Source: Coniella vitis (taxonomy: Eukaryota > Ascomycota > Sordariomycetes > Diaporthales > Schizoparmaceae). From it: a stretch of DNA of 64,000 nt. Shown piece by piece: positions 42,595 through 52,759 of this stretch; positions within the stretch are counted from its first letter, which is position 1, and the number at the start of each line of letters is the position of its first letter. The stretch covers positions 930,001 to 994,000 of the forward strand of contig WUJK01000005.1 of assembly GCA_011317545.1 (NCBI GenBank). The letters run 5' to 3'. Position numbers and translations under genes: made by a program. Under the pieces are notes generated by a model that was not told the DNA's origin, made no database searches, and saw nothing but the letters and a program-made list of their open reading frames with translations.

Positions 42595-45500
42595 ATGGCG
42601 ACGGAGGATCCGCTACCCCTGCCTTCGCCTCCATCAATTCACATAGAAGGCAGCGATGTTGACGATGCCGATGCCGAGGTCACAGCCGACGAGGCGCAAA
42701 CGCCCGGCGCCGCCAACGGCTCGGCCATGAAGAAGAGGCGCCGCTTCCAGAAGCGTCTCAAACAAATATCCGATTCCATGCCCAGCACGCCGCATACGGG
42801 CGCTACCGTGGGCTCACCCATGGTCAGGCGCTTCCCTAACCTACCCCGACGAGCGACCATGCCCAACTCCCCTGACGACCGCGGCGCCGTCTCTGAAGGC
42901 GAAGGCCGACAGATTGCACGACCAATGGCAAGGAGAGGACACTCGCATTTTGGGCGCTCCACGGACGTAGAGGATGCAGACAATGGCGATCAGCGCCGGA
43001 GCCATTACCGGCGAATCAGCATGTTTGGTGTAGGAGGAGGCGGCGTATCAGACGGAGAGGCAATACAGACGCCACGAAGACCTCGTTTCGGAGCAGAGCG
43101 GTATTCGACTTTTGCTGCCGGTGCCAGGTGGAAACAAGTTAAGAATACTCTGGGTCTGCTGAGGCACAGAAGAGGCGAACCGATCGACTACTTCAAGTCA
43201 ACTGAACTCATGGGCGAATTGCGAGCTGGAGCTCCCGCCGTTGTCATGTTTGCAAGCATGCTACAGCGTGATGAACATGGCCACAAGAAGATACCAGTGC
43301 TGCTAGAACAGGTGCGGGTTCAGATTGCCGACAGTGTCGTTCGCGGCGACAGTGAACGCCATACCCTTTTCACCATTCATCTCGAATACGGTAATGGGCC
43401 GAATCGAATGTCATGGAAGGTCAAGAAAAGCTTGGGTGACATCCTACGCATGCATTTCAAGTACAAGGGCAGCGTCACGACCGCTCGACTAAAGCGCCCA
43501 GGAGGACGTGTCGGGCCAAAGCAGCCAAAGTTCCCATCCAAAGCATTCCCTTATCTTCGAAACATCAAAAAGCTCGAGTTCAGCGACGATGAGGAAGCCC
43601 CTGCTGCCGATGCTGATGCACTGATACCACCTATTGGCGAAGATGAAGCTGGGGAAGCCACGGCAGGCGAGATGACAGCAGCCGAGGGGACAGCTACCGA
43701 TGTCGAGGGCAGACCAGGAGCTTCACGGCGGCGAGCTTCCAGGATGAATATTCTGAGCCCCAGGCGCAACACCTCCAATTTTGAGGACGGTTCTGCTGCT
43801 GCTTTCGAGGCCCAAAGGGACGCCGAAGATCAGAAACGCAAATATGCCATCTACCAAAGGAAAGCACTGGAAAAGTATCTTCGGGAGATGGTGCGTTGGC
43901 TCATGTTCAGGCCAGATAGCAACCGCCTCTGCCGCTTCTTTGAATTGTCCGCTCTTGGAGTACGTCTGGCAGCCGAGGGAGGTTACCACGGAAAGGAGGG
44001 CTTCATGCAGCTACGACCCACCAACGAATTCTTCAATCAAGCTAGGAAAATCTTGAGAAAAGACCGCAAATGGTTTCTTGTGCGCCAAAGCTATATTGCG
44101 TGTGTGGATTCCCCAGAGAGTATCGACATTTGCGATGTGTATCTTGTGGATTCCAGATTTGACATCATCTGCAAGAAGAAGAAGCTTGGACAATTTGCTT
44201 CCAAGAAGGCCAAGAACAAAGCAAAAGGAGGTCAAGGTGAAGGAGTTGACCATGACGATGACGATGATTTCCTTCAGGATCCTTACTCATCCAAAAAGCA
44301 TCACCATAAACTAACCATCGTTAACTCCGAGCGGAAAATCAACCTCTATGCACAGCAGCACGATCTCCCGCAGTTTGAGGAGTCTATAAAATTGATGATG
44401 GAAAAATCACCCTGGGCCTCAAACAAGATTCGATTTGACAGCTTTGCACCTGTACGACAGAACGTATACGCTCAGTGGCTTGTTGACGGGCGCGACTACA
44501 TGTGGAATGTTTCTCGTGCCATTTCTATGGCTAAAGATGTCATTTACATTCACGACTGGTGGCTGAGTCCAGAACTTTACATGAGAAGACCCCCCTGTAT
44601 CAGCCAGCGATGGCGGTTAGACCGCCTTTTGCAACAAAAGGCATCAGAGGGTGTCAAAATCTTCGTGATTGTGTACCGGAATGTGGAGGCTGCCGTCCCT
44701 ATTGACTCGGAATACACAAAGAGGTCTTTGCTGAACCTCCACCCCAACATCTTCGTGCAAAGATCACCGAATCAATACAAGAAGAACCAATACTTTTACG
44801 CACATCACGAAAAAGTCTGCATTGTTGACCACAACATCGCCTTCTGTGGAGGTATCGATCTTTGCTTTGGCCGCTGGGACACGCCTCAACATCTCCTCTC
44901 GGACGATAAGCCTACGGGTTTCGAACCTCAAGAGATCCAGAACGTTCCGAGAGACTCAGAGCATGTGCAGATGTTTCCTGGCAAAGATTACTCCAACCCG
45001 AGGATACAGGATTTCTTCAAATTGGATGAACCATACGAGGAAATGTATGATCGCTCGAAAACCCCACGGATGCCTTGGCACGATATTTCCATGCAAGTGG
45101 TTGGTCAACCGGCTCGAGATCTGACACGGCATTTCGTCCAGAGGTGGAACTATCTGCGCCGGAACCGAAGAATTACTAGGCCTCTTCCATTCCTCCTTCC
45201 ACCGCCAGACTTCCGCGACGAGGACTTGGAAGCTCTTGGCCTCACGGGCACATGTGAGGTACAAATCCTACGATCCGCTACCACGTGGTCACTGGGGACG
45301 CAGCATACCGAGTGTAGCATTCAGAATGCCTATGTTCAAATGATCGAAAAGTCGGACCACTTCGTCTACATGGAAAACCAGTTCTTCATTACCAGTTGTG
45401 AAGCGCTGGGCGTTCCGATCGTCAACAAAATTGGAGATGCTTTGGTGGACCGCATCAAGCGGGCTCATGAAAATGACGAGGACTGGAAATGCGTCGTTCT

Positions 45501-47664
45501 CATTCCGCTCATGCCTGGCTTCCAGAATACAGTGGCTGAGGTCGAAGGAACCAGTGTTCGCCTAATCATGCAATGTCAATACCGCAGTATCTGCCGAGGA
45601 GAATCATCGATTTTTGGCAGGCTCCGGGCGGCTAACATTGAGCCAGAGGACTACATTCAGTTCTTTTCTTTGCGCCAATGGGGCAAGATTGGTCCCAACC
45701 AGGATCATGTTACTGAGCAGCTGTATATCCACGCCAAGCTCATCATTGTCGATGATCGCGTCGCTTTGATTGGCTCGGCCAACATCAATGAAAGATCTAT
45801 GCTGGGTTCTCGTGACTCTGAGATTGCGGCCATTGTTCGGGATACCGACATGATCTGGTCTCAGATGGCAGGCAAAGACTACCAAGTCGGCAGGTTTGCG
45901 CACACCCTTCGCATGCGACTGATGCGAGAACACGTTGGCCTGGACGTGGACGAGATTATCGAAGAAGAACGAAACGCGACCTATGGACAGGATGAGGCAT
46001 TCCAGTCTGACATGGATCGCATATACGGCAGCGACTCAGAACGGTCCGACAGGTCAGAGCGACACTCGGAAGACTACCTCACTGCAGGGCGTCCAGCAGT
46101 GTCTAGAGGACACAGTGTCAACTATGATGTCGACCTTCAGCTGGACGCGAATGCCGAAACTGAAAGGCGCTCTCCTGCCAGTTCGAGAAGCAGCAGCTCT
46201 AGTGGTCCCCCACTTTCGGTCGATGATTCTCCCAATGTCGAGCAGCAACGCGAGGTTGATGGCTTTGGCGCTGACCACTGGAAAGAGGCGCAAAAGCATG
46301 GCCTGGACCAAGGCCGAGACTCCGTTGTCATCAATGGACGCGAATATCTGGCTCGAGATATTTTGCCCGAGGGCAAAGGCACCATCGAAGAGCCAGCACA
46401 CAGTCAACAATCGACCAGGCCCAAGCCTGCTGAACCGGAGCCAACAGCCGAGGCGCTAAGTAAAGAACCTATGCCTCCGATTGATCGTCGAACGACAGAT
46501 CAGCTAGGATTGCCCCGGGCCAATCAATTGCCCGATCTGCCTGCGGCTGATGACACGGATATTGGTGGCCCACCACTGGCTAAGGAACTCGACAGCGAGA
46601 CCGAAGGCCTGGTGGCACACCCTCTAGCAGCCGAAATCAAGCGAGCAAAGATTCACAAGGACTGCATGACGGATCCTCTGGACCCCGACTTTTTCGAAAA
46701 CGTCTGGGCTAGGATCGCCAAAAACAATACCAAGCTGTACCGACAAGTGTTCCACTGCATGCCAGACAATGAAGTGCGTGACTGGTCTCAGTACATGGAA
46801 TTTATGGACCATCAAAAGCGACTCAAGGAAGCGCAAGAGGGTCCTCGAGAGCAACAGGAGCAAAATGAAAAGGCCGAGCAGACAGACAACAGCCATCAAA
46901 CAGAAGCTGAGACACCGAGGCCTCAAGCGACATCTGGAGGAGCCGGAATTTCCGCTCCTGGACCCATACCGCTGGCGCGGACTTTGTCTGAAAAGGTCAA
47001 GGGTAAAGGAGGTGGCGCAAAAGCTGCCTTGGCAACCAACTTGAAGAAGGCCCAAACAGCAGTCGAGATGGAATCACCCGCGCGTCGACATGCTCGACAA
47101 AACTCTCGTTTAGACATTGAAAGAGCTGCCGCAGCTGCCCGCGCTCTCAATTCGCCCATGGCAAGCCCTGCGTTCCCGCCACAACCCAGCAGCCCCTTCC
47201 CGCCTGCGCCCACAGAGATGCCCTACTCTGAGAAGGAGGAAGAGAAAACCGCACCACAAGACGCGAGCAATGTCGTTGACCCACGATTACTGCTACCAGG
47301 CGACAAGGCCGCCGCAACGGACAAGGGAGAGCGCCGCGCAACATTCAGCACACCCGAGGATAACAGCTCGAGTGAGAAGCCCCCTGCGAGCAGCGGCTCT
47401 GGTGGCGCGCCGTCGTCTTCGACGACAGCCGTCAACAGCACGACGCCGACAACGGGACCGACCAAGCGCCGTCGGCGCGCGACAACTAGAGGGAGCCGTC
47501 ACCGACCCATGGCTGAAGAATTGTTGTCCCGTGAGATGATGGATGGTCTTTGCAATATGGTTCAAGGACATCTGGTCGAGTTCCCATATGACTGGTTGTT
47601 GGGCGCTGAGGAGAAGGGTGATTGGCTTACGCTGGTCGATCAGGCCGCTCCTTTGCAGATCTAG
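42595..47664 (+). CDS. Phospholipase D (Spo14/PLD1 type)
   Basis: Intronless gene of 1689 residues. It hydrolyses phosphatidylcholine to phosphatidic acid and choline, at membranes, with roles in vesicle traffic and development in fungi. Visible parts: a disordered N-terminus with basic patches, a PX-like domain at about 225-310 (IPVLLEQVRVQIADSV, HLEYGNGPNRMSWKVKKS, KGSVTTARLKRPGG), a PH-like region at about 440-600, and the two HKD catalytic motifs: HHEKVCIVD with His738 and HAKLIIVD with His1046, each followed by GGIDLCFGRWD and IGSANINERSM. The C-terminal 400 residues are low complexity and include proline/acid-rich segments and a basic RRRRATTRGSRHR patch. It matches the eukaryotic PIP2-dependent class. 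Single-exon structure is notable in a genome with intron-rich genes. Confidence 0.95.
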   Translation: MATEDPLPLPSPPSIHIEGSDVDDADAEVTADEAQTPGAANGSAMKKRRRFQKRLKQISDSMPSTPHTGATVGSPMVRRFPNLPRRATMPNSPDDRGAVSEGEGRQIARPMARRGHSHFGRSTDVEDADNGDQRRSHYRRISMFGVGGGGVSDGEAIQTPRRPRFGAERYSTFAAGARWKQVKNTLGLLRHRRGEPIDYFKSTELMGELRAGAPAVVMFASMLQRDEHGHKKIPVLLEQVRVQIADSVVRGDSERHTLFTIHLEYGNGPNRMSWKVKKSLGDILRMHFKYKGSVTTARLKRPGGRVGPKQPKFPSKAFPYLRNIKKLEFSDDEEAPAADADALIPPIGEDEAGEATAGEMTAAEGTATDVEGRPGASRRRASRMNILSPRRNTSNFEDGSAAAFEAQRDAEDQKRKYAIYQRKALEKYLREMVRWLMFRPDSNRLCRFFELSALGVRLAAEGGYHGKEGFMQLRPTNEFFNQARKILRKDRKWFLVRQSYIACVDSPESIDICDVYLVDSRFDIICKKKKLGQFASKKAKNKAKGGQGEGVDHDDDDDFLQDPYSSKKHHHKLTIVNSERKINLYAQQHDLPQFEESIKLMMEKSPWASNKIRFDSFAPVRQNVYAQWLVDGRDYMWNVSRAISMAKDVIYIHDWWLSPELYMRRPPCISQRWRLDRLLQQKASEGVKIFVIVYRNVEAAVPIDSEYTKRSLLNLHPNIFVQRSPNQYKKNQYFYAHHEKVCIVDHNIAFCGGIDLCFGRWDTPQHLLSDDKPTGFEPQEIQNVPRDSEHVQMFPGKDYSNPRIQDFFKLDEPYEEMYDRSKTPRMPWHDISMQVVGQPARDLTRHFVQRWNYLRRNRRITRPLPFLLPPPDFRDEDLEALGLTGTCEVQILRSATTWSLGTQHTECSIQNAYVQMIEKSDHFVYMENQFFITSCEALGVPIVNKIGDALVDRIKRAHENDEDWKCVVLIPLMPGFQNTVAEVEGTSVRLIMQCQYRSICRGESSIFGRLRAANIEPEDYIQFFSLRQWGKIGPNQDHVTEQLYIHAKLIIVDDRVALIGSANINERSMLGSRDSEIAAIVRDTDMIWSQMAGKDYQVGRFAHTLRMRLMREHVGLDVDEIIEEERNATYGQDEAFQSDMDRIYGSDSERSDRSERHSEDYLTAGRPAVSRGHSVNYDVDLQLDANAETERRSPASSRSSSSSGPPLSVDDSPNVEQQREVDGFGADHWKEAQKHGLDQGRDSVVINGREYLARDILPEGKGTIEEPAHSQQSTRPKPAEPEPTAEALSKEPMPPIDRRTTDQLGLPRANQLPDLPAADDTDIGGPPLAKELDSETEGLVAHPLAAEIKRAKIHKDCMTDPLDPDFFENVWARIAKNNTKLYRQVFHCMPDNEVRDWSQYMEFMDHQKRLKEAQEGPREQQEQNEKAEQTDNSHQTEAETPRPQATSGGAGISAPGPIPLARTLSEKVKGKGGGAKAALATNLKKAQTAVEMESPARRHARQNSRLDIERAAAAARALNSPMASPAFPPQPSSPFPPAPTEMPYSEKEEEKTAPQDASNVVDPRLLLPGDKAAATDKGERRATFSTPEDNSSSEKPPASSGSGGAPSSSTTAVNSTTPTTGPTKRRRRATTRGSRHRPMAEELLSREMMDGLCNMVQGHLVEFPYDWLLGAEEKGDWLTLVDQAAPLQI

Positions 47665-48553
47665 TAGGTCCAAGCTCTGTTGTGTTCCTAAGCCGAACTC
47701 GGTCAAGGTCAAGAAGAGATATGCTAACAGTGCTACAGCAACTAACCAATCCACTATGCGGCTGTATACGTGGAACAGGGAGTAAAGCTCTCATTACACA
47801 CACATCAATGGGCGCCACCAAATTATAGTTCTCGTTGAGGTGGAAGGGACCGAGTCGTACAAATGTCAGTGAGATGGGTACAATTTGGAATATCACATTC
47901 GCGTAGGGGCATATATACATAGCTTGGGGTTTTCGGTAGTGTATCCCGATGCCATGGAATGGAACGAATGGACCGAGTGGCCAGCCGAGCTGTGTCTGCC
48001 GTCTGATTTGTGAGAATATGTCCGTTCCATCAAGGATGGGCCACCAAGTCCACTTGAGGGCCTGGTAGGACCGAATTCTCCTGGTTGGCGTCCAGTCTGG
48101 CCTCAAGACAAGACCACATTTGCTTGCCTCGACAGGCTGCTCAAGACAAACAGTTCAAAAGGGTGACAGTCGGTTGTACCGCTATTATTTTTCATCATTG
48201 GTATATCATCACAATAGCGTTAAGTGAACAAGACCTCGTACTCGAGTACATGTTATATATATATAATATTCTCGAGGCTTATTCATATGCTTGTTCTCTC
48301 AACTTCGGAAAGATCAGGAAGATGTGAAATGATGCCAAATGCAACTTAAAGCAGAGGGTTAGGGTCGAACCTCCGGAATTCTCGGCCAGCCCTTTTTTGC
48401 CGAAGCCGGCTCCGTGCGATCAGACCACTACCGCCGATGATGTCTTGGATTCTTTCGTGAGCGGCTACCACCCTTTGACGAACAGCGAAGCGAAGCGCAG
48501 TGCAGGGCAGCGCCAAAGCTCACCTCCACCAACGTACATACTAGTCCCCTACA
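47665..48553. other. Intergenic
   Basis: 889 bp. Contains a TA-rich spot (TATATATATAATATT near 48253-48269) and a GAGGGTTAGGGTCGAACCTC sequence near 48352-48371 whose ends form a short inverted repeat. No gene is supported. Confidence 0.55.
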
Positions 48554-49360
48554 ATGACACCATTATCCAGGGTGTTGCGCCAGAGCCAGCGCGCTTTGCA
48601 AGTGCCGTCATCATCGGCACGAACGCCAATCTACGATTTTCTCACACCGGCTTTCTGCCCTGCAGCGGCGCGGCGCGGCATCACAACCTCGCGTGTCTGC
48701 CACGCCGAGGCTCAAGGCGATGCCAAGACAGACTCAAATTCATCTTCGTCTTCATCAGCATCGTCAACATCAGGCCGACCGCGCAAGCCACTCACGCAAG
48801 AACAGCGCGACTTCCTCTCGTCGGCACTACGTGTCAACCAAGCGGGCGAGCTCGCCGCAACACTCATCTACACGGCGCAAACACCGCCCATTGTGCGGCG
48901 GCAACCTCACCTCCGACCACTCATGAAGCACATGTACGAGCAGGAAGAGGGCCACTTCAACACCTTTAATGCGCTCATTGCGCGGCACCGGGTGCGCCCT
49001 ACGGCCATGTACCCGCTCTGGTCTGTCATGTCGTATGGCCTTGGTTGGTCGACGGCGGTGATGGGATATGAAGCGGCCATGGCGTGCACAGAGGCGGTGG
49101 AAACGGAGATTGGGGATCACTATAACTCGCAGATTCGCACGCTGCTGGAAATGGTGCGCGGATGGGAGGAGGAAGGGTATGAGGTTGGGGAAGAGTTTCG
49201 GCAGCTGATTGGGACGTTGAGGCGGATTCGCGACGAGGAGCTGGAGCATTTGGACCATGCGGTCGAGCATGATGCGAAGAAGGCGGAGCCGCATTGGTTG
49301 TTGACTGGGGTGATCCGGGCGGGATGCCGGGGCGCGATTTGGGTGAGTGAGAGGGTGTAG
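48554..49360 (+). CDS. COQ7: Coq7/Clk-1 demethoxyubiquinone hydroxylase
   Basis: Di-iron hydroxylase of late coenzyme Q biosynthesis, on the matrix face of the inner mitochondrial membrane. Intronless; 268 residues. An Arg/Ser-rich presequence (MTPLSRVLRQSQRALQV) and a poly-Ser linker (SNSSSSSSASSTSG) precede the ferritin-like domain, which starts FLSSALRVNQAGELAAT with the first ligand Glu. Ligand motifs continue with EEGHFNTF (ExxH) and the second pair ETEIGDHY and DEELEHLDHA (ExxH). The helix WSVMSYGLGWSTAVMGYEAAM corresponds to the membrane-facing helices of the family. Length is normal. A start at 48554 is used because it opens the presequence. Confidence 0.95.
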   Translation: MTPLSRVLRQSQRALQVPSSSARTPIYDFLTPAFCPAAARRGITTSRVCHAEAQGDAKTDSNSSSSSSASSTSGRPRKPLTQEQRDFLSSALRVNQAGELAATLIYTAQTPPIVRRQPHLRPLMKHMYEQEEGHFNTFNALIARHRVRPTAMYPLWSVMSYGLGWSTAVMGYEAAMACTEAVETEIGDHYNSQIRTLLEMVRGWEEEGYEVGEEFRQLIGTLRRIRDEELEHLDHAVEHDAKKAEPHWLLTGVIRAGCRGAIWVSERV

Positions 49361-50553
49361 TGGTGGGCGATGGTGTGGCTTTGATCGTGGCAGAGGAGAC
49401 CAGACTTCAGGATGAGTTTCCACGCGACCATGCGACGGTTGCTATGTCTGGCTTGTCACGGCAGCTGGAGTGATTGAGAATCGAAAACAAAAGAAAAGAC
49501 GGGTGACATGATTGGACACAAAGGGCGCAGTGGTGAGGTTTCACTGGCTCGTTTCATCGACTAGCATGTGAACCAGGTGTTCAATTCAGGACAAGCAAAT
49601 GCGTTCAGCCAGCCCATTTCTTCAACAAATGCAGCCTTGCCAGGGCCGTGGTTCTCAACCTCGGGCCTTAATTGTCTACCTGTGGTCAGGTTAGGCTATC
49701 GGGGATTTTGGCTTTGCTTGTCAGCGGGAGAGCCATCTGCCATCCTAGGCCTTTGCCTGGCCGTTTGGTGTGGCGCCATCTCATCACATGGCGACGTCAG
49801 GGGCGAGTCCGGTTGCGGATGGGTGCATTGTGTACACATCTCATGACACAGAAAGTTTATCTGTTTGTCACAAGTAGCCGAGCGGCCGTTCTAATAACGG
49901 ATCTGGGAGTTGATGAATTCGTTTCTCGCTCAGCTTGGAGTGAGACTTCTCAGTGGTTTTGTACATATCTTGATATCTTTGGATTCCAAGATTCTATGGC
50001 ACGCCACAAACGAGATAACAAGAAGGAGGGTTACAGTGGGCCTTCACATATACTACTCTACTAGTACCTAGGTAGCTAGCTGTGGGGCTTCCCGCGATTG
50101 CCGTGTAAGTGGTTGCAGCTTGCAGGGAAGGAAGGAAGGGAGGGGTAAACTCCAACGGTACTTGGGCGCCAACCGTGAGGTCATGCAGCGCCTAGGCCCC
50201 CTCCTACCGATACTATGTACGCTCAAAACGCTCCGGCTGTTCCTAGAGACATCTGACCAAAAATCGCCCCATGCGAAGTGAAGGGAGCTATCGAACTGTC
50301 AACCGCCAACCTCGTCAAAAATTCAGGCTCAGTGCTCCTGTTTCTTCCTCCACTCTCTTTGCCCCCAAGGTCATGACAGCCCCTGACTCTACATCCCAGA
50401 CGGGCCTCACCTCTGGATTCAACGTCTGACTGTTGGACCGCTGCGCAACCTCGGCCGTCTCGTCGAAGCAAACAGCCTACTCGCAACAGAACGAACATCT
50501 GTGCCTGACTTGTGCGTTTGCGCTTTCGTCAGCGCACGCGCGACACGCTGGCC
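49361..50553. other. Intergenic
   Basis: 1.2 kb with no gene. Palindrome TACCTAGGTA at 50065-50074. Beyond 50400 the sequence has the features of the leader of the Yippee-type gene. Confidence 0.55.
50065..50074. repeat. TACCTAGGTA palindrome
   Basis: Second perfect copy of the palindrome seen at 17874-17883. Confidence 0.9.
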
Positions 50554-51657
50554 ATGTATGCCAGAAATGCGTCCTCCAAGGCCCCTGCGGCTCCTCACTT
50601 CCCCATTTATCTCCTTCCAAGCCTCAAAATCCCCTTCTTTCGCCGCCGTCAGAGCTCGGACACAACCGCGTCGTCCCCTGTATCCAACAAGATCCCTTCG
50701 CTCAGCAGCTCGCCAACCTCCGTCACTTCCGTTGACTACCTGTCCGAGTCGCCTATCAACATCTCTGCTGAACCTGATGTGTATCCCTTCGACATCTCTG
50801 GCGATGCTGCTTTCAAAAAGTCTGGCCCAAATCAGCCAGAGCAAGCATCGTCCTCTGCTGTTCCTTCGCACGGCAAACTAGCATTTACCCTTCCTGACCT
50901 TATACGCTGCCGGACTTGCGGAACAGACATTGCCTATGGCTTACAGGTTGTCTCCAAAAGCTTCACCGGGCGTCATGGGCGCGCTCTGCTTGTTTCTCCG
51001 CCACCTGCCACTGCAACACCGTCGTGCCCTAGCTATATACCCAGTCCGCCCTCCGTCTCAAAACGCAGCAACGACATATCCGTGTCGCCTGGCCACCATA
51101 CTCTCGCTCGCGATGGAGCCGACCTTGTGAACATTATAGTGGGCCGTCCCGAGCCACGCAACTTGGTAACCGGCGCACATGTGGTTGCTGATATCAACTG
51201 CTCCACTTGCGGAGTCAAGATTGGCTGGAAATATGTGGACGCGAGGGAACAAGCGCAAAAGTACAAAGTGGGCAAGTTCATCCTCGAGACAGAGAGGGTC
51301 GTGCTCTTCCGAAGCTGGGAGGATATTCGCCCTGGCGACGAAGAAGCATCTCACGGCCATTTTTACAGTCAGTCTGCGCCAGCAGCATCTTTCAATGGCA
51401 GGAGAAAAAGCTTTACCTTCGGAGGCGCGAGAAAGCACAGCATCTCGTCCGAGCCCACCAGTAACACCAGTGACTATGTGGTCGAGGAAGAGCACAGTGA
51501 AAGCGAAAGCGAAAGGGACGTTACTTTTGATTCGGATGATGAAGATGAATGCGAAGATATTTTCATGGGTGTATGGGATGCTGCTACAGTTGCTAGACGC
51601 CGCAATTCCAAGGCCAGCAACCGCCAGCTCGAGAAGAAGGGTACGATCAAGCGATGA
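50554..51657 (+). CDS. Yippee-type zinc-binding protein
   Basis: Intronless, 367 residues from the first ATG (MYARNASSKAPAAPHFPIYL). It carries a split Yippee/Mis18-like zinc domain: first CxxC at residues 119-122 (LIRCRTCGTDIAY) and second CxxC at 216-219 (INCSTCGVKIGWKYVDA), followed by KYKVGKFILETERV, the conserved end of the domain. Between the CxxC pairs is a Pro/Ser-rich insertion (PSPPSVSKRSNDIS) that is longer than in animal Yippee proteins. The N-terminal region is Ser-rich with an RRR patch; the C-terminus is strongly acidic (EEEHSESESERDVTFDSDDE). Zinc binding follows from the family; the cellular role is unknown in fungi. A GTG-started extension 42 nt upstream is rejected in favour of the ATG. 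Confidence 0.9.
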   Translation: MYARNASSKAPAAPHFPIYLLPSLKIPFFRRRQSSDTTASSPVSNKIPSLSSSPTSVTSVDYLSESPINISAEPDVYPFDISGDAAFKKSGPNQPEQASSSAVPSHGKLAFTLPDLIRCRTCGTDIAYGLQVVSKSFTGRHGRALLVSPPPATATPSCPSYIPSPPSVSKRSNDISVSPGHHTLARDGADLVNIIVGRPEPRNLVTGAHVVADINCSTCGVKIGWKYVDAREQAQKYKVGKFILETERVVLFRSWEDIRPGDEEASHGHFYSQSAPAASFNGRRKSFTFGGARKHSISSEPTSNTSDYVVEEEHSESESERDVTFDSDDEDECEDIFMGVWDAATVARRRNSKASNRQLEKKGTIKR

Positions 51658-52759
51658 CAAGGACTATGACCCACTGTAAGTTGAGGATGGACATCAGACT
51701 ATCCTCAGAGATCGAGCATCTCGTTACTTGTTGCTTTCCCTTCCATTCTGACTGGGTATTTCTTCCTTCTCTTTCCACTCTTTACCTTGATACCACGAAC
51801 AATATGTTCTTTTGCTTCTTCCATTCGCAAATCTGGGGATTTGTCTATTTGTGCTGTTCTTTGGGATTTGAAAAGGCGTTTCTATTTGGATTTTCCGGTG
51901 ATTATGATACCATCACGCCCTTACAGGCTCTTCAACTGGTTCAAAGATAGGAGACGAGACTGGTTATCATGATTGGGCTTATCGAGCCCTTCCTAAGACT
52001 CTTTTAGGAGCGGATTTTGCTATCAGAATAAAATTGCAGAATATAACCTGCAGTTACTTTTACCTACTATCAGCTAGAAAGGTCGCTTGCTCAACACAAA
52101 GTCCGCTGATTTTGTTCTGGTAATGATTTTTCTTAGCGTCCAAAGGCATCATATTCTTTCACGTCGGTCTAATATCTAGCAACAATTTCGTTTTGCTCAT
52201 TCGAATACGAAGACGGTTACCTGACTATGTAATCTGTGGAGCCATGCCGACCACCTTCCACTTACAGACATGGCCTCTTGAAGAGTAGATTTTATATACA
52301 GTACATTTCACAGAACAATGGCGAAAAGGGCACTTAACACTCAACTGGCGCAATACATGAATGGTAACTCATATTTATAATACAATATCAATAGGTGAGT
52401 ATATCTCTCAGCATTATTTGGAAATAGTTTACCATGGTTGGAATTTCATGAATTTCCTTGTACCAGCTACAAGCGATACTTAACGCTCTGGCCGCACGAG
52501 GCCGCTTACCGAGGTACCTGCTGTCAACGGACCTGCCCGGGTGGGCACACTTGGCATGAGCGCCTGGGAGACCCTTGCTGTAAGCCCGTAGCGGCATTGA
52601 GATTCGGCGCCTGCCTTGCCGGGCGTGCCCCTCCACGCCCTCGGCCCTCCCAACACCCCCGCAACGCCGATTGTAGCCATCCGCCACGCGACAAGCTCCA
52701 AAACCCCGCCAGCTCTTGGGGGTCATAAGTTCTGACTTCTTCAAACTCGACGATTTTCA
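51658..52759. other. Intergenic
   Basis: 1.1 kb; AT-rich 3' flank of the Yippee-type gene, then the GC-rich promoter of the dipeptidase gene from about 52500. No gene is supported. Confidence 0.55.
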
